Positions 48,006 through 58,861 of a stretch of 64,000 nucleotides of DNA are shown here, piece after piece (within the stretch, counting starts at the first letter, position 1; each line of letters starts with the position of its first letter). Position numbers and translations under genes: made by a program. Origin of the DNA: Pseudoalteromonas sp. XMcav2-N (lineage in GTDB: Bacteria > Pseudomonadota > Gammaproteobacteria > Enterobacterales > Alteromonadaceae); the NCBI RefSeq assembly GCF_024124545.1, contig NZ_JAMXSF010000009.1:1-64000 (forward strand). Direction: 5' to 3'. The notes under the pieces are model-generated. The model saw only the letters and a program-made list of their open reading frames with translations. It was not told the origin of the DNA and made no database searches.

Positions 48006-48553
48006 ATACTGCTGCCTTCATATCCCAGGGGCTTATCCTGGCACAGTAATAGCAAGTCGGTCAGTTCACGTACAGCACCATAGCCGCCAGGTAGCAGGGT
48101 GGTATAGTCCGCCTGGCGGATGACCATTGGGTGTGCGTCATTCACTGCAACAGACAAACCGACTTTGAGCATCACGGGTAAATCCGGTGCATCATCACCA
48201 ATATATGCAACTTCATGATCTGCAAGTTGCAGCTTGTCTTTCAGCTCTGCATAGCCTTGCAACTTATCTTCCATCCCCTGATAGATATGTTTAACGTTGA
48301 GGCTAGTCATACGTTGCTTAACTATCTGTGAATGGCGGCCCGTGATCACTGCGACTTCAACGCCAGCGTTGATCAGTGCTTTGATTCCAAAGCCATCTTT
48401 AGTGTTGAAGGCTTTAAGCTCTTCTCCCTGATTACCCAGGTAAATACGGCCATCAGAAAATACCCCATCGATGTCGCATATCAGGAGTTTAATTGCCTGC
48501 GCCTTACGAACGATGGCGTCGTCAATGGGCTGATATAGGTCGGAAAACTGCAT
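48002..48553 (-). CDS. kdsC: KDO-8-phosphate phosphatase KdsC
   Basis: 183 residues of the HAD superfamily without a large cap. The nucleophile Asp is in LLICDIDGVFSDG, with AVITGRHSQIV and YIGDDAPDLPVM as later motifs. It releases phosphate from KDO-8-P in LPS core synthesis. Directly abuts kdsD. Confidence 0.97.
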   Translation of the reverse strand: MQFSDLYQPIDDAIVRKAQAIKLLICDIDGVFSDGRIYLGNQGEELKAFNTKDGFGIKALINAGVEVAVITGRHSQIVKQRMTSLNVKHIYQGMEDKLQGYAELKDKLQLADHEVAYIGDDAPDLPVMLKVGLSVAVNDAHPMVIRQADYTTLLPGGYGAVRELTDLLLLCQDKPLGYEGSSI

Positions 48554-49525
48554 TTACAATACTCCTGCTCGCAGTAAATCTTGCATATTTAACGCGCCGA
48601 TTGGGCAACCTTGCTCATCAATAACAATGAGACCATTGATGCGTTTTTTCTCCATGATATGCAGTGCCTCTGCAGCCAGCATATCCTGTGTCACTGTGGT
48701 ACAGTGTTTCGTCATCACAGACTCGATTAAAGTGTTGTGCAAATCGAGCCGTTGTTCAATAATTCGGCGTAAGTCTCCATCTGTGAATAAGCCTTTGAGC
48801 TGACCTTGGTCATCGACAATGGTTGTCATACCTAGGCCTTTACCAGACATTTCAAACAAGGCATCAGTGATAGTGCAGCCTTGCGACACGATGGGCACCG
48901 CTTTACCTGTGTGCATCACATCCGCGAGTGTTAGCAACAGACGTTTTCCCAGGCTGCCACCGGGATGAGACAAGGCAAAATCATCAGCTGTAAAGCCTCG
49001 GGCCTCCAATAACGCCACCGCCAACGCATCTCCCATTACCAGAGTAGCAGTGGTGCTGGCTGTCGGCGCAAGCCCCAGCGGGCAGGCTTCTTTTGACACT
49101 TTAATACACAGGTGGATATCTGCCAGTTTGGCCATGCTTGATTCAGCATTCCCTGTCATGCTGATGACCTGTGCGCCAATACGTTTTATCACAGGCACAA
49201 TGGCGAGTACCTCATGGGTTTCTCCGGAATTCGAGATCAGAAGCACAACGTCATCTGCTGTGATCATTCCCAAGTCGCCATGGCTAGCTTCTCCCGGGTG
49301 CACAAAAAAAGCCGGTGTGCCGGTGCTGGCAAGCGTGGCTGCTATTTTATTACCAATATGACCTGACTTGCCCATACCAACGACAATGATACGACCACGG
49401 CATTGCAGCATGAGTTCACAGGCAGCGGTAAACTGTGCGTCGATATATTGAGTAATTTCTTCTATAGCTTGTTGCTCTATCTCAAGTACTTGTTTGGCGG
49501 AACCAATAAAATTGTAGGTGCTCAT
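48554..49525 (-). CDS. kdsD: Arabinose-5-phosphate isomerase KdsD
   Basis: 323 residues: a SIS sugar isomerase domain (about 35-180) with VGMGKSGHIGNKIAATLASTG and SNSGETHEV, then two CBS domains (about 205-323). It makes D-arabinose 5-phosphate for KDO. The gene abuts kdsC and follows yrbG by nine bases. Confidence 0.97.
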   Translation of the reverse strand: MSTYNFIGSAKQVLEIEQQAIEEITQYIDAQFTAACELMLQCRGRIIVVGMGKSGHIGNKIAATLASTGTPAFFVHPGEASHGDLGMITADDVVLLISNSGETHEVLAIVPVIKRIGAQVISMTGNAESSMAKLADIHLCIKVSKEACPLGLAPTASTTATLVMGDALAVALLEARGFTADDFALSHPGGSLGKRLLLTLADVMHTGKAVPIVSQGCTITDALFEMSGKGLGMTTIVDDQGQLKGLFTDGDLRRIIEQRLDLHNTLIESVMTKHCTTVTQDMLAAEALHIMEKKRINGLIVIDEQGCPIGALNMQDLLRAGVL

Positions 49526-49534
49526 GCTGCTTCC

Positions 49535-50494
49535 TTAAATAATGAAGTACATATAACCGGCGAACGCGCTAAGCAGCAAGCCACCTTCAATACGATTGAT
49601 TTGCCGGCGACCTTTCAGGCTCAGGCTCATCAGCACCAGCGCAGCAGTGGCGCCAAGCATGACATAAATGTCCCGACTTGCGATGTTACTGTCCAGCGTG
49701 GCTGGATTGAGGATCCCTGCAATAGACAAAACCGCTAAAATATTAAAGATATTCGAACCGATAATGTTGCCAAGCACCAGGTCATCTTCATTCTTAAGGA
49801 CTCCGGCAACACAGGCAGCGAGTTCAGGTAAGCTTGTTCCGATCGCGATAATTGTCAGGCCGATGAGTAAGTCACTCATGCCAAAATATTTTGCAATATC
49901 TACCGCAGAATCGACCAGGTAATCGGCACTGACAGGTAGCAGAATCATACCGACGACCAGCCAGAATAAGGCTTTGCTCATGGGAACGTCGTTGGGCACT
50001 TCATCACAGGCTTCCGAAATCAGCGGATCGTCCTGGTCAGTTTTACCTGCTTTTGAGATATAAATGAGGCCGCCGATAAAAGCCAAAAAACCAATGAGCA
50101 ACAGCCAGCCTTCGAGTGCGCTAAAATGGTTATCACTGATGATGAACCAGGCTGCCAACGACACGACGACCAGTAGCGGCATTTCACGCTTCAAAATGCC
50201 TGAACCTACGGCAAGCGGGCGCAATAACGCAGTGATACCAAGCACCATCATGATGTTGGCAATATTTGAGCCCACGGCATTGCCAACAGCCGTGTCTGTT
50301 TTGTCAACCAGAGCGGCTTGCGCGGCGACCATCATTTCAGGTGCTGAGGAGCCCATTGCAACGATAGTCAAACCCACAATTAACGTTGGTACCCCAAGGT
50401 TTTTAGCCAGTGCAGCTGCGCCATACACGAAGCGATCTGCACTCCAAACCAGGGCAATGAATCCAAGAATGAGAATGACAAACGATAAAACCAT
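49535..50494 (-). CDS. yrbG: Calcium/sodium antiporter YrbG family
   Basis: 319 residues with ten hydrophobic segments in two inverted halves, each with the alpha-repeat motif: GLTIVAMGSSAPEMMVA and GLTIIAIGTSLPELAAC, and the GNAVGSNIANI/GNIIGSNIFNI partners. This is the K+-independent Na+/Ca2+ exchanger family. First gene of the minus-strand run and divergent from mlaF, as in E. coli. Confidence 0.96.
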   Translation of the reverse strand: MVLSFVILILGFIALVWSADRFVYGAAALAKNLGVPTLIVGLTIVAMGSSAPEMMVAAQAALVDKTDTAVGNAVGSNIANIMMVLGITALLRPLAVGSGILKREMPLLVVVSLAAWFIISDNHFSALEGWLLLIGFLAFIGGLIYISKAGKTDQDDPLISEACDEVPNDVPMSKALFWLVVGMILLPVSADYLVDSAVDIAKYFGMSDLLIGLTIIAIGTSLPELAACVAGVLKNEDDLVLGNIIGSNIFNILAVLSIAGILNPATLDSNIASRDIYVMLGATAALVLMSLSLKGRRQINRIEGGLLLSAFAGYMYFII

Positions 50495-50722
50495 GAAGTC
50501 TAAGCCAAGTTACTAAATTCAATGGCGCTGATAGTATCAAATAGCTTATCAAATGTATAAATAAAGTCATCGGCTTTGGGTCATGCAAATGCATATAATA
50601 GTGTCAATTTCCCACAATAATTGTGGCGAATGAATTACAAAATTTTACCATTAAGGGTTTTCCATCTCGTAGCAAAACAACGTATTATTCCACAATTGAA
50701 AAAGTATGATGTGGAGAGCGAC

Positions 50723-51529
50723 TTGACGCAGTCAATAGTTGAAGTCAGGGATTTGACCTTTTCTCGTGGTGAAAGGACAATCTACAAAAACATGAGTTTC
50801 TCCGTTCCCAAAGGGAAAATTACGGCAATCATGGGACCCAGTGGTATCGGTAAAACCACCATGTTGCGTCTGATCGGAGGTCAACTCAAGCCGGATAGCG
50901 GTGAGATTCTCTTCTCTGGTGACAGCATTCCTTCTATGTCTCGTCAGGCATTATATCAGGCACGTAAGCGCATGAGCATGTTGTTCCAAAGCGGGGCCTT
51001 GTTCACGGATATGTCTGTTTTTGACAATATTGCCTTCCCGTTGCGAGAGCACACCAAACTGAGTGAAGAACTAATTCGCTTGGTGGTATTGATGAAGCTA
51101 CAGGCAGTCGGCTTGCGTGGGGCCCGTGATCTCATGCCTTCGGAGTTATCGGGTGGTATGGCGCGCCGTGCAGCGTTGGCCAGAGCCATTGCACTTGACC
51201 CAGAACTAATCATGTATGACGAGCCGTTTGCAGGGCAGGACCCTATTTCTATGGGAGTCCTGGTGCGCCTGATTAAATCGCTGAATGAAGTCTTGGGGTT
51301 ATCCTCATTGATCGTAACGCATGATGTAACTGAGGTACTGAGTATTGCCGACCATGTTGTGATCATTGCCGAGCAAGGTGTGATCGGTAGTGGCACGCCT
51401 GAGCAGATGTTGGCTCATGATTCACCTCTGGTACAACAATTCTTGCAAGGTCATTCAGATGGGCCTGTACCATTCCACTTTGATGCAGCTCCTTATGAGG
51501 ATGAGTTACTTGCAGGAGGAAGCCGTTAA
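50723..51529 (+). CDS. mlaF: Phospholipid transport ABC ATPase MlaF
   Basis: About 268 residues from a TTG at 50723. Walker [10 protein letters not shown], signature [16 protein letters not shown] and Walker [15 protein letters not shown] are present, with the C-terminal GHSDGPVPF segment typical of MlaF. It powers the MlaFEDB complex of retrograde phospholipid transport. The TTG has GGAG six bases upstream and matches the E. coli N-terminus; the frame is open back to 50630 (ATG) and 50621 (TTG), and I cannot exclude the 50630 start. Confidence 0.93.
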   Translation: MTQSIVEVRDLTFSRGERTIYKNMSFSVPKGKITAIMGPSGIGKTTMLRLIGGQLKPDSGEILFSGDSIPSMSRQALYQARKRMSMLFQSGALFTDMSVFDNIAFPLREHTKLSEELIRLVVLMKLQAVGLRGARDLMPSELSGGMARRAALARAIALDPELIMYDEPFAGQDPISMGVLVRLIKSLNEVLGLSSLIVTHDVTEVLSIADHVVIIAEQGVIGSGTPEQMLAHDSPLVQQFLQGHSDGPVPFHFDAAPYEDELLAGGSR

Positions 51530-52305
51530 TGGATTTTTTGCAGAAATTAGGCCATAAGACGCTGAGTCGATTTGCCTCACTAGGCCGGGCGACCAGAATG
51601 CTGATAGGGGCACTGTGTAGTATGCCCAATTTCAGAAAAGGCGGACCTCTGCTGGTTCGCCAATTGTATATGGTTGGCCACCAGTCGCTCCTTATTATTA
51701 TGGTGTCGGGTCTGTTTATCGGCATGGTACTGGCTTTACAAGGATATACGGTACTCGTCGATTACGGGGCCGAAGACAGCCTCGGTCCGCTTGTTGCGCT
51801 GAGTTTATTACGTGAACTCGGGCCCGTGGTAACGGCATTGCTATTTGCTGGTCGGGCTGGCAGTGCATTGACCGCGGAAATAGGCCTGATGAAAGCGACT
51901 GAGCAATTATCCAGTCTTGAAATGATGGCAATTGACCCATTAAAACGGGTGATTTCACCGCGTTTCTGGGCAGGCTTCATCAGTATGCCGCTACTTGCAT
52001 TGATTTTCTCGGCCATCGCCATTCTCGGTGCTCACTTAGTTGGCGTCGATTGGCTGGGTGTTGATTCAGGCAGCTTCTGGTCCATTATGCAATCTCAGGT
52101 TTCGTTCGAGCAGGATATTGTCAATGGTTTGATTAAAAGTTTTGTATTTGCGCTCATTGTGACCTGGATTGCGCTATACAAAGGGTATGACTGTATCCCA
52201 ACGTCCGAGGGGATCAGTAAAGCCACCACAGAAACGGTGGTTCATTCTTCTCTTGCTGTTCTGGGCTTTGACTTTGTTCTGACAGCAGTGATGTTTTCAA
52301 GTTAA
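51529..52305 (+). CDS. mlaE: Phospholipid transport permease MlaE
   Basis: 258 residues with about five to six membrane segments and the MlaE signature [36 protein letters not shown] and [17 protein letters not shown] region. The permease works as a dimer with MlaF, MlaD and MlaB. Its ATG overlaps the mlaF stop by one base. Confidence 0.97.
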   Translation: MDFLQKLGHKTLSRFASLGRATRMLIGALCSMPNFRKGGPLLVRQLYMVGHQSLLIIMVSGLFIGMVLALQGYTVLVDYGAEDSLGPLVALSLLRELGPVVTALLFAGRAGSALTAEIGLMKATEQLSSLEMMAIDPLKRVISPRFWAGFISMPLLALIFSAIAILGAHLVGVDWLGVDSGSFWSIMQSQVSFEQDIVNGLIKSFVFALIVTWIALYKGYDCIPTSEGISKATTETVVHSSLAVLGFDFVLTAVMFSS

Positions 52306-52319
52306 GGGTTTGTAGAAAC

Positions 52320-52865
52320 ATGAATACACGGAAAATAGAAATACTTGTCGGCCTGTTCGTAGCCTTGGGTGTGGCCGCCTTTGTTATGCTAGCACTCAAA
52401 GTTGCGAATGCAGGGATCAGCGGCAATAGTGAAACCTACACACTGCAGGCTAAATTTGACAACATCGGCTCACTTAAAACACGTGCACCTATTAAAGTAG
52501 GCGGGGTGGTGATTGGTCGTGTTGATGGGATCAGTATCCATCCACAAGAATTTGTACCTGTCGTGAGTATGAGTATTGACAAACATTACGAGTGTCAGTT
52601 CTCAGACACGACGTCTGTTTCCATTTTGACTTCAGGTATTTTGGGCGAGCAATATCTGGGAATTTCTCCGGTGATCGCTTCTAAATCTGCCAAGCAAACC
52701 TGTTTGGGCGAAGAAGTGGCCAATAACGATGAGCTCGATCTGGGTGAATTATTTGGCGTGGAAAGCGCGGCACTCAAAAATGGTGACATGATCACCGACA
52801 CTAAGTCTGCATTAGTTCTGGAAGAACTGATCGGCCAGTTCCTGTTCAATCAAAGTAGTGAGTAA
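52320..52865 (+). CDS. mlaD: Phospholipid transport substrate-binding protein MlaD
   Basis: 181 residues: an N-terminal membrane helix (about 5-27) and an MCE domain (about 38-118) with FDNIGSLKTRAPIKVGGVVIGRV. MlaD forms a hexameric ring in the periplasm that hands lipids to MlaC. A C-terminal tail follows (EEVANNDELDLGELFG). Confidence 0.97.
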   Translation: MNTRKIEILVGLFVALGVAAFVMLALKVANAGISGNSETYTLQAKFDNIGSLKTRAPIKVGGVVIGRVDGISIHPQEFVPVVSMSIDKHYECQFSDTTSVSILTSGILGEQYLGISPVIASKSAKQTCLGEEVANNDELDLGELFGVESAALKNGDMITDTKSALVLEELIGQFLFNQSSE

Positions 52866-53554
52866 TGACCATGATGGCGAAAGTTTTTGGATTCATCGTA
52901 AGTGTTTTTCTGATTGTACTAGCCGGCACAGTGTCTGCCAGTGAAGTAGACATGACTAACCCTTATACTATGGTGCAACAGGTTGCAGACAACACGTTCA
53001 GGCGTGTAACCCAAGATCAGGCTAAAATTGAGCAGAGCAAAGAGCACCTTAGGGTGATCGTTGAAGAAGAGCTGCTGCCGTATATCGATTACAAATATGC
53101 CGCCTATCGTGTATTGGGTAGTCATATTCAGAAAGTCCGCAATATCGAAGATAAAGAAGAGAAGCGCCAGGCGATAGAACATATCCGTACTTTTATTGAC
53201 GTGTTTAAGTCATATCTGGTTGCAACCTATGCGGGTGTATTCACTCAATACACAGATCAGAAAGTCGAGTTTGAACCAGCACGTGATGCGGAAGATGATA
53301 AAATTGCCATTGTGAAAACTAAGATCGTGGAAGCCGGGAAGCCGGATATTAAAATCGATTTTAAAGTGCGCCGCGATAGCAATGGCCAGTGGCGTGCCTT
53401 TGACATGATGGCTGAAGGGATCAGTCTATTGGATGCCAAGCAATCTGAGCTGCACGGCATTTTACGTCAGCAAGGTATTGAGCATGTAATCGAGTTACTG
53501 GACAAGAAAAGCAAACTGCCCGTGCAGTTTCGAGGTGATGACGGCAATGCCTAA
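52865..53554 (+). CDS. mlaC: Periplasmic phospholipid carrier MlaC
   Basis: 229 residues with a signal peptide (cut near VSASEV) and the MlaC/Ttg2 domain (YMLVQQVADNTFRRV-like start, LLPYIDYKYAAYRVLG, WRAFDMMAEGISLL). It shuttles phospholipids between the MlaA-porin complex and MlaFEDB. ATGs at 52865, 52871 and 52874 are all possible starts. Overlaps mlaB slightly. Confidence 0.95.
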   Translation: MTMMAKVFGFIVSVFLIVLAGTVSASEVDMTNPYTMVQQVADNTFRRVTQDQAKIEQSKEHLRVIVEEELLPYIDYKYAAYRVLGSHIQKVRNIEDKEEKRQAIEHIRTFIDVFKSYLVATYAGVFTQYTDQKVEFEPARDAEDDKIAIVKTKIVEAGKPDIKIDFKVRRDSNGQWRAFDMMAEGISLLDAKQSELHGILRQQGIEHVIELLDKKSKLPVQFRGDDGNA

Positions 53555-53840
53555 TTTGCAATTTACCAAACCCGCCGCTGATACAGTGGCGGTTATCGGG
53601 GAATTAACCCGAGATAGTCTCACAAATGAATCGCTTCTTAACCAGTTGCTAGAAAATGCGCAGTCAGTCCTGTATTTTGACCTTTCTGAGGTATCCAGGG
53701 TTGACACCGCGGGCTTAGCTTGGTTAATTCACTCTTTAGGCAAATTAAAGCAGCAAGACGTACGTCTTGAGTTAAAAAATGTACCTGATCAGCTACAAAA
53801 CCTAATGGCATTAGGTCAGGTCAGTAACCTATTTGAGTGA
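53547..53840 (+). CDS. mlaB: STAS domain protein MlaB
   Basis: About 97 residues, a single STAS domain with VLYFDLSEVSRVDTAGLAWLIH, where the Thr stands at the site that is phosphorylated in many STAS proteins. It stabilises MlaF in the transport complex. The ATG at 53547 has GAGG at a suitable distance; GTG 53535 and ATG 53538 are too close to it. Confidence 0.93.
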   Translation: MPNLQFTKPAADTVAVIGELTRDSLTNESLLNQLLENAQSVLYFDLSEVSRVDTAGLAWLIHSLGKLKQQDVRLELKNVPDQLQNLMALGQVSNLFE

Positions 53841-53845
53841 GTCCA

Positions 53846-54103
53846 ATGGAAACAAACCAAGTCGAAGCTTTACTACAAGAAGCGCTGGAACTTGACGAAG
53901 TCAAAGTTAAATCAGAAGGTAGTCATTACGAAGTGATCGCAGTTGGCGGCTGTTTTGAAGATCTGCGTCGGGTTAAGCGCGAGCAAATGGTCTATGCCCC
54001 TCTGATGGAAGTGATTAAAGACGGCACTATCCACGCCGTCAGCATCAAAGCTTTTACGCCTACTGAATGGCAGCGCGAGCGCAAATTTATCTTACCTCAA
54101 TAA
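53846..54103 (+). CDS. ibaG: BolA family protein IbaG
   Basis: About 85 residues with the BolA fold: VKSEGSHYEVIAVGGCFEDLRRVKREQMVYAPL and IHAVSIKAFTPTEW. IbaG binds Fe-S cofactors with monothiol glutaredoxin and is linked to acid and envelope stress. In its usual place between mlaB and murA. The start at 53846 was chosen over GTG at 53837, which lies in the mlaB stop. Confidence 0.94.
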   Translation: METNQVEALLQEALELDEVKVKSEGSHYEVIAVGGCFEDLRRVKREQMVYAPLMEVIKDGTIHAVSIKAFTPTEWQRERKFILPQ

Positions 54104-55381
<1,278 letters not shown>

Positions 55382-55399
55382 GCACATTTATGATTATGA

Positions 55400-55426
55400 A
55401 AAAGCGAGCTGAGCTCGCTTTTTTGT
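55400..55426 (+). terminator. Terminator after murA
   Basis: A perfect 10-bp stem AAAAGCGAGC/GCTCGCTTTT with a 3-base loop, followed by T-rich sequence. The A-run on the other side means it could also serve degS on the minus strand. Confidence 0.92.
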
Positions 55427-55449
55427 TTTCTTCACCCCGTTTCAGGGGG

Positions 55450-56532
55450 CTAATAAATCGGGGTTTCCAGCTCAGCGACTTCTACCATAAAGGTCAGATG
55501 GCGATCGCCTCGATACACCTCAAATTCTAACTGAGTGCCTGGTGCGGTATTGCCTATCTTACGCAAAGTTTGTTGTGGATTCATAACGGGCTCACCGGCT
55601 ACTTTTGTCACTATATCATTTTCCTTCATACCGGCCTGCCAGGCAGGACCCAGGGGGTCGAGGTCGCTAATCCTTAAGCCGACAATGGTGGTATAGACAT
55701 TGGTGACTTCCTGACCTGTATTATCGACGGGGGTGCCCCGAAAACCCAGATAGCCACGGATCACCCGACCATCTTTGATTAGTTTGGCCATTACATCTTT
55801 GGCCAGTGAATAAGGCACCGCGAATGAAATACCCTGAATATCGATATTATATCTGGCCCTGAACTGGGCAGAGGTGATACCAACGAGATCACCGTTTGAG
55901 TTCACCAGTGCACCACCTGAGTTACCCATATTCACAGCCGCATCCATTTGCAGCAGGCTGTTGTATTGGCTGTCGGTCAGCGTCTGTTTCCCGGTGGCAC
56001 TAATGATACCCTGGGTGATGGTTTGTCCGAGGTTCAGCGGGTTGCCGATGGCCAGCACCACATCGCCGACTTGCGGGTTAAACGCATCATCAACCGGGAT
56101 AACCGGAAGATGCTCAGCTTTAATTTTTAGCAGGGCCAGGTCAGTGATGGTGTCATATCCTACCAATTGTACTTCGTTAAATAAGCGACCATCTGGCAGC
56201 AATACAATGATTTGATCGGCATTATTGACGACGTGGTAATTAGTCAGGATATAGCCTTCTCGACTCATGATCACACCTGAGCCGAGTTCCTGAACCGTAT
56301 TTTGTCGTTTAAATCTTGGCTGGTTGCTAAAGCTTTCGGAGAAAATTGATACCACCGCAGGCGCTGCGCGATTAACGCCGGAGGCAAAGCTCATATGTTG
56401 CGCGGTGTAGTGGCTGTTGAGGTTGAGGCGCAGTGCATTTTGACGTAACTCGGGCGTGAGCCAGATGATAATCAATGCCAGACCTAAACCAACGAAGATC
56501 GGCGGGACAATAAGCTTGAATAATTTAAACAC
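55450..56532 (-). CDS. degS: Inner-membrane stress protease DegS
   Basis: 360 residues: one N-terminal membrane anchor (about 8-26), a trypsin-like domain with His100 (TNYHVVNN), Asp131 (TDLALLKI) and Ser205 (GNSGGALV), and a single PDZ domain (about 260-355). DegS senses misfolded porins and starts sigma-E release by cutting RseA. The single PDZ and the membrane anchor distinguish it from its neighbour DegQ. Confidence 0.95.
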   Translation of the reverse strand: MFKLFKLIVPPIFVGLGLALIIIWLTPELRQNALRLNLNSHYTAQHMSFASGVNRAAPAVVSIFSESFSNQPRFKRQNTVQELGSGVIMSREGYILTNYHVVNNADQIIVLLPDGRLFNEVQLVGYDTITDLALLKIKAEHLPVIPVDDAFNPQVGDVVLAIGNPLNLGQTITQGIISATGKQTLTDSQYNSLLQMDAAVNMGNSGGALVNSNGDLVGITSAQFRARYNIDIQGISFAVPYSLAKDVMAKLIKDGRVIRGYLGFRGTPVDNTGQEVTNVYTTIVGLRISDLDPLGPAWQAGMKENDIVTKVAGEPVMNPQQTLRKIGNTAPGTQLEFEVYRGDRHLTFMVEVAELETPIY

Positions 56533-56734
56533 GGCTATTTTTTATCTAGTTATCGGTGTAGAAAGTAATGATGGCATAATTAACAGTAATCTGCATTAAG
56601 ACAAAACCTGGTAGGAGTTTAAATCTGCCTTTGAATAAGTTGAAAATCTTTATTTATGACAAATAAATAGAGCGGTTACTTCAACTTGCAGAGACTGACT
56701 CGTGTGACAGCGAGTAACTTAATTTCTGGCTGTT

Positions 56735-56776
56735 AAAAACATACACAGCGACGGGGCCGCTGTGTATGTTTTTGTG
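56735..56776 (-). terminator. Terminator after degQ
   Basis: A perfect 16-bp stem AAAAACATACACAGCG/CGCTGTGTATGTTTTT with a 7-base loop; on the minus strand it is followed by the T-run read from the A-rich left arm. It lies about 30 bases beyond the degQ stop. The rest of the 273-base gap to degS shows nothing but AT-rich promoter-like sequence. Confidence 0.9.
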
Positions 56777-56805
56777 TTTAAACGTAATGATGTGAGTGAG
56801 GTAGG

Positions 56806-58158
56806 TTACTGAATTAGATAGAACACCGAGTCGCGACCCCGCTTAATGCCCAGAACAATATTGCCCTGAATGTCGTCGATCAGGCGTTTCATATCTCGGA
56901 CCGATGCAACACGCTGACGGTTAACCTGCATAATCACATCCCCCTCCTGAAGTCCGACTCTCGCAGCCGGAGAGCGTTCCTCAACGGACACCACCACAAT
57001 ACCCTGGTTGCCATTGCGTTCACCGCTCTCCAGTACTGCACCTTGCAGGCTGGGGTGAATACGGTCTGCTTCCGCACGTTGCTCACTCGCACCTTTCAGT
57101 TCAACATTGAGTGTGCGGGTATCACCGTCTCGGTAGACTTCAATTCTGACTTTTTTCCCTTCGCCAAGAGTTGCAATCTTACCGCGCAGCTCTTCGAAGC
57201 TTTCAATTTTATCGCCATTGAGCGCAACGATGACATCGTTGGCTTTAATGCCGGCTTCATCTGCCGCTGAATCTTTGACGACCTCCTGAACAAAGGCACC
57301 TTGTTTGACGTCGAAGCCCTGCGCTTTAGCCAAACCTGCATCGAGCGTTCGTCCCCGGATCCCCAGTGAACCACGACGCACCTGACCATACTCAATGATC
57401 TGATCAACCAGGTTTTTCATCATGTTAGAAGGGATAGCAAAGCCGATACCGACATTTCCGCCCGAAGCCCCCAGTATGGCAGTGTTGATCCCGATCAGTT
57501 CACCACGCAGGTTAACCAGTGCACCACCAGAGTTCCCCTGGTTGATGGCGGCATCGGTCTGGATAAAATCTTCATACCCTTCGATATTCAGACCACTACG
57601 ACCCAATGCGCTGACAATACCGGAGGTGACAGTGTGGCTCAGGCCGAATGGGTTACCAATGGCAACGGAGAAGTCGCCGACTCTAAGCTTGTCTGAGTCA
57701 GCCAGCTTAACGGCGGTGAGATCTTCCCCTTCAATCTGTAACAGGGCAATATCCGACTCTTTATCAGTACCGACCAGTTCAGCTTTGAACTCTCGGCCAT
57801 CCTTAAGTGTTACGATAATATTGTCGGCTTCGTCGATGACGTGATTATTGGTCACGACATAGCCTTCGTCTGCATCAATGATCACGCCCGAGCCTAAGCC
57901 GCTAAAAGGACGCTTTTGAGAGCGCGGGGCGGGGTTACCGAAAAAGAAATCAAATGGATCAACGCGTCGGCGTACTTCTTTTGCACCAGATACCTGAATA
58001 CTGACCACCCCGGGAGTGACCTTTTCTAACATCGGGGCTAGTGTCGGCAGCTGCTGGCCGTCGACGGCAACAGGCAGGCGTGCATGACTGGATTCGGGTA
58101 ATAAGAGTAAGCTTGAAGAAAGTAGCGCTGCGGTAAGTAATGATAATTTCAGTTTCAT
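56806..58158 (-). CDS. degQ: Periplasmic Do-family serine protease DegQ
   Basis: 450 residues: signal peptide (cut near SSHARL), trypsin-like domain with His106 (TNNHVIDE), Asp136 (ESDIALLQI) and Ser210 (QGNSGGALV), and two PDZ domains (about 255-345 and 360-450). It degrades or refolds misfolded periplasmic proteins in oligomeric cages. Length and the missing long LA-loop insert suit DegQ better than DegP, and its place between zapG and degS is that of degQ in E. coli. Confidence 0.93.
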   Translation of the reverse strand: MKLKLSLLTAALLSSSLLLLPESSHARLPVAVDGQQLPTLAPMLEKVTPGVVSIQVSGAKEVRRRVDPFDFFFGNPAPRSQKRPFSGLGSGVIIDADEGYVVTNNHVIDEADNIIVTLKDGREFKAELVGTDKESDIALLQIEGEDLTAVKLADSDKLRVGDFSVAIGNPFGLSHTVTSGIVSALGRSGLNIEGYEDFIQTDAAINQGNSGGALVNLRGELIGINTAILGASGGNVGIGFAIPSNMMKNLVDQIIEYGQVRRGSLGIRGRTLDAGLAKAQGFDVKQGAFVQEVVKDSAADEAGIKANDVIVALNGDKIESFEELRGKIATLGEGKKVRIEVYRDGDTRTLNVELKGASEQRAEADRIHPSLQGAVLESGERNGNQGIVVVSVEERSPAARVGLQEGDVIMQVNRQRVASVRDMKRLIDDIQGNIVLGIKRGRDSVFYLIQ

Positions 58159-58269
58159 AGTCGTGGAATTCTCCTGGAAACAGCGTTAGTCCGTTGGATG
58201 ATGCGCCATAACGCACCACCCATTATTCAATTGCTATTTCTACAGACTATGGGGTCAAAAAAAAGTTCA

Positions 58270-58722
58270 TCAAGAGGCTTTTAATTGCTCATTTTGTGAC
58301 CCTTCTCCTTTGAACAGGCCGCTTTCTCCTTCGACATAGTCACTTGGTGGAGCGTCATGAGTTTGCTCACTTGCACGGCGTTTCTCGTCTCGCATGTGTA
58401 ACGAGGCGTGTAACTGCTCGGTGGTTTCTTTAGAGAAAAAAGGCTCATCTGGCAGCGTTTTCTCCTGACTAAGAAGTTGTTTACCTTGCTCAAAGTGGCG
58501 ATTGAGCTGGCTGTAGTTTTCTTCCAGTTTAGCCATCAGCTTTTTGCTGTCAGCCAGATGGTCAGTAACATCCTGACGATATTGCTCTAATGCATGTTGT
58601 GCTTCCTGCGCTTTTTGTTCCAGTTCATCATGCTTGAAGCGTTTTTTAGTGAGTTGCGTGCCGGCAAAAAATGCGGCCAGTGCGACTATTACAAGGATCC
58701 CGAACCAGGCGATTGTCGTCAT
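58270..58722 (-). CDS. zapG: ZapG (YhcB, DUF1043) division-associated protein
   Basis: 150 residues: an N-terminal membrane helix (about 3-21, then TQLTKKRFKHDELEQKAQEA), a coiled coil (about 30-85) and a charged tail. YhcB/ZapG sits in the inner membrane and affects division and envelope growth. Divergent from zapE, the same arrangement as in E. coli. Confidence 0.9.
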   Translation of the reverse strand: MTTIAWFGILVIVALAAFFAGTQLTKKRFKHDELEQKAQEAQHALEQYRQDVTDHLADSKKLMAKLEENYSQLNRHFEQGKQLLSQEKTLPDEPFFSKETTEQLHASLHMRDEKRRASEQTHDAPPSDYVEGESGLFKGEGSQNEQLKAS

Positions 58723-58861
58723 AAAGTACTCCTGTTAATGGTGCGGAAGTTGCCGCACCGAATGCAAAAAAATAATCGACTTCGATAGCTTAAATATACG
58801 CTGAGTTTCGATGCGTGTTAATATAGCGGGCAAATAAAACTGCTCTTCGACACTAAAAAAG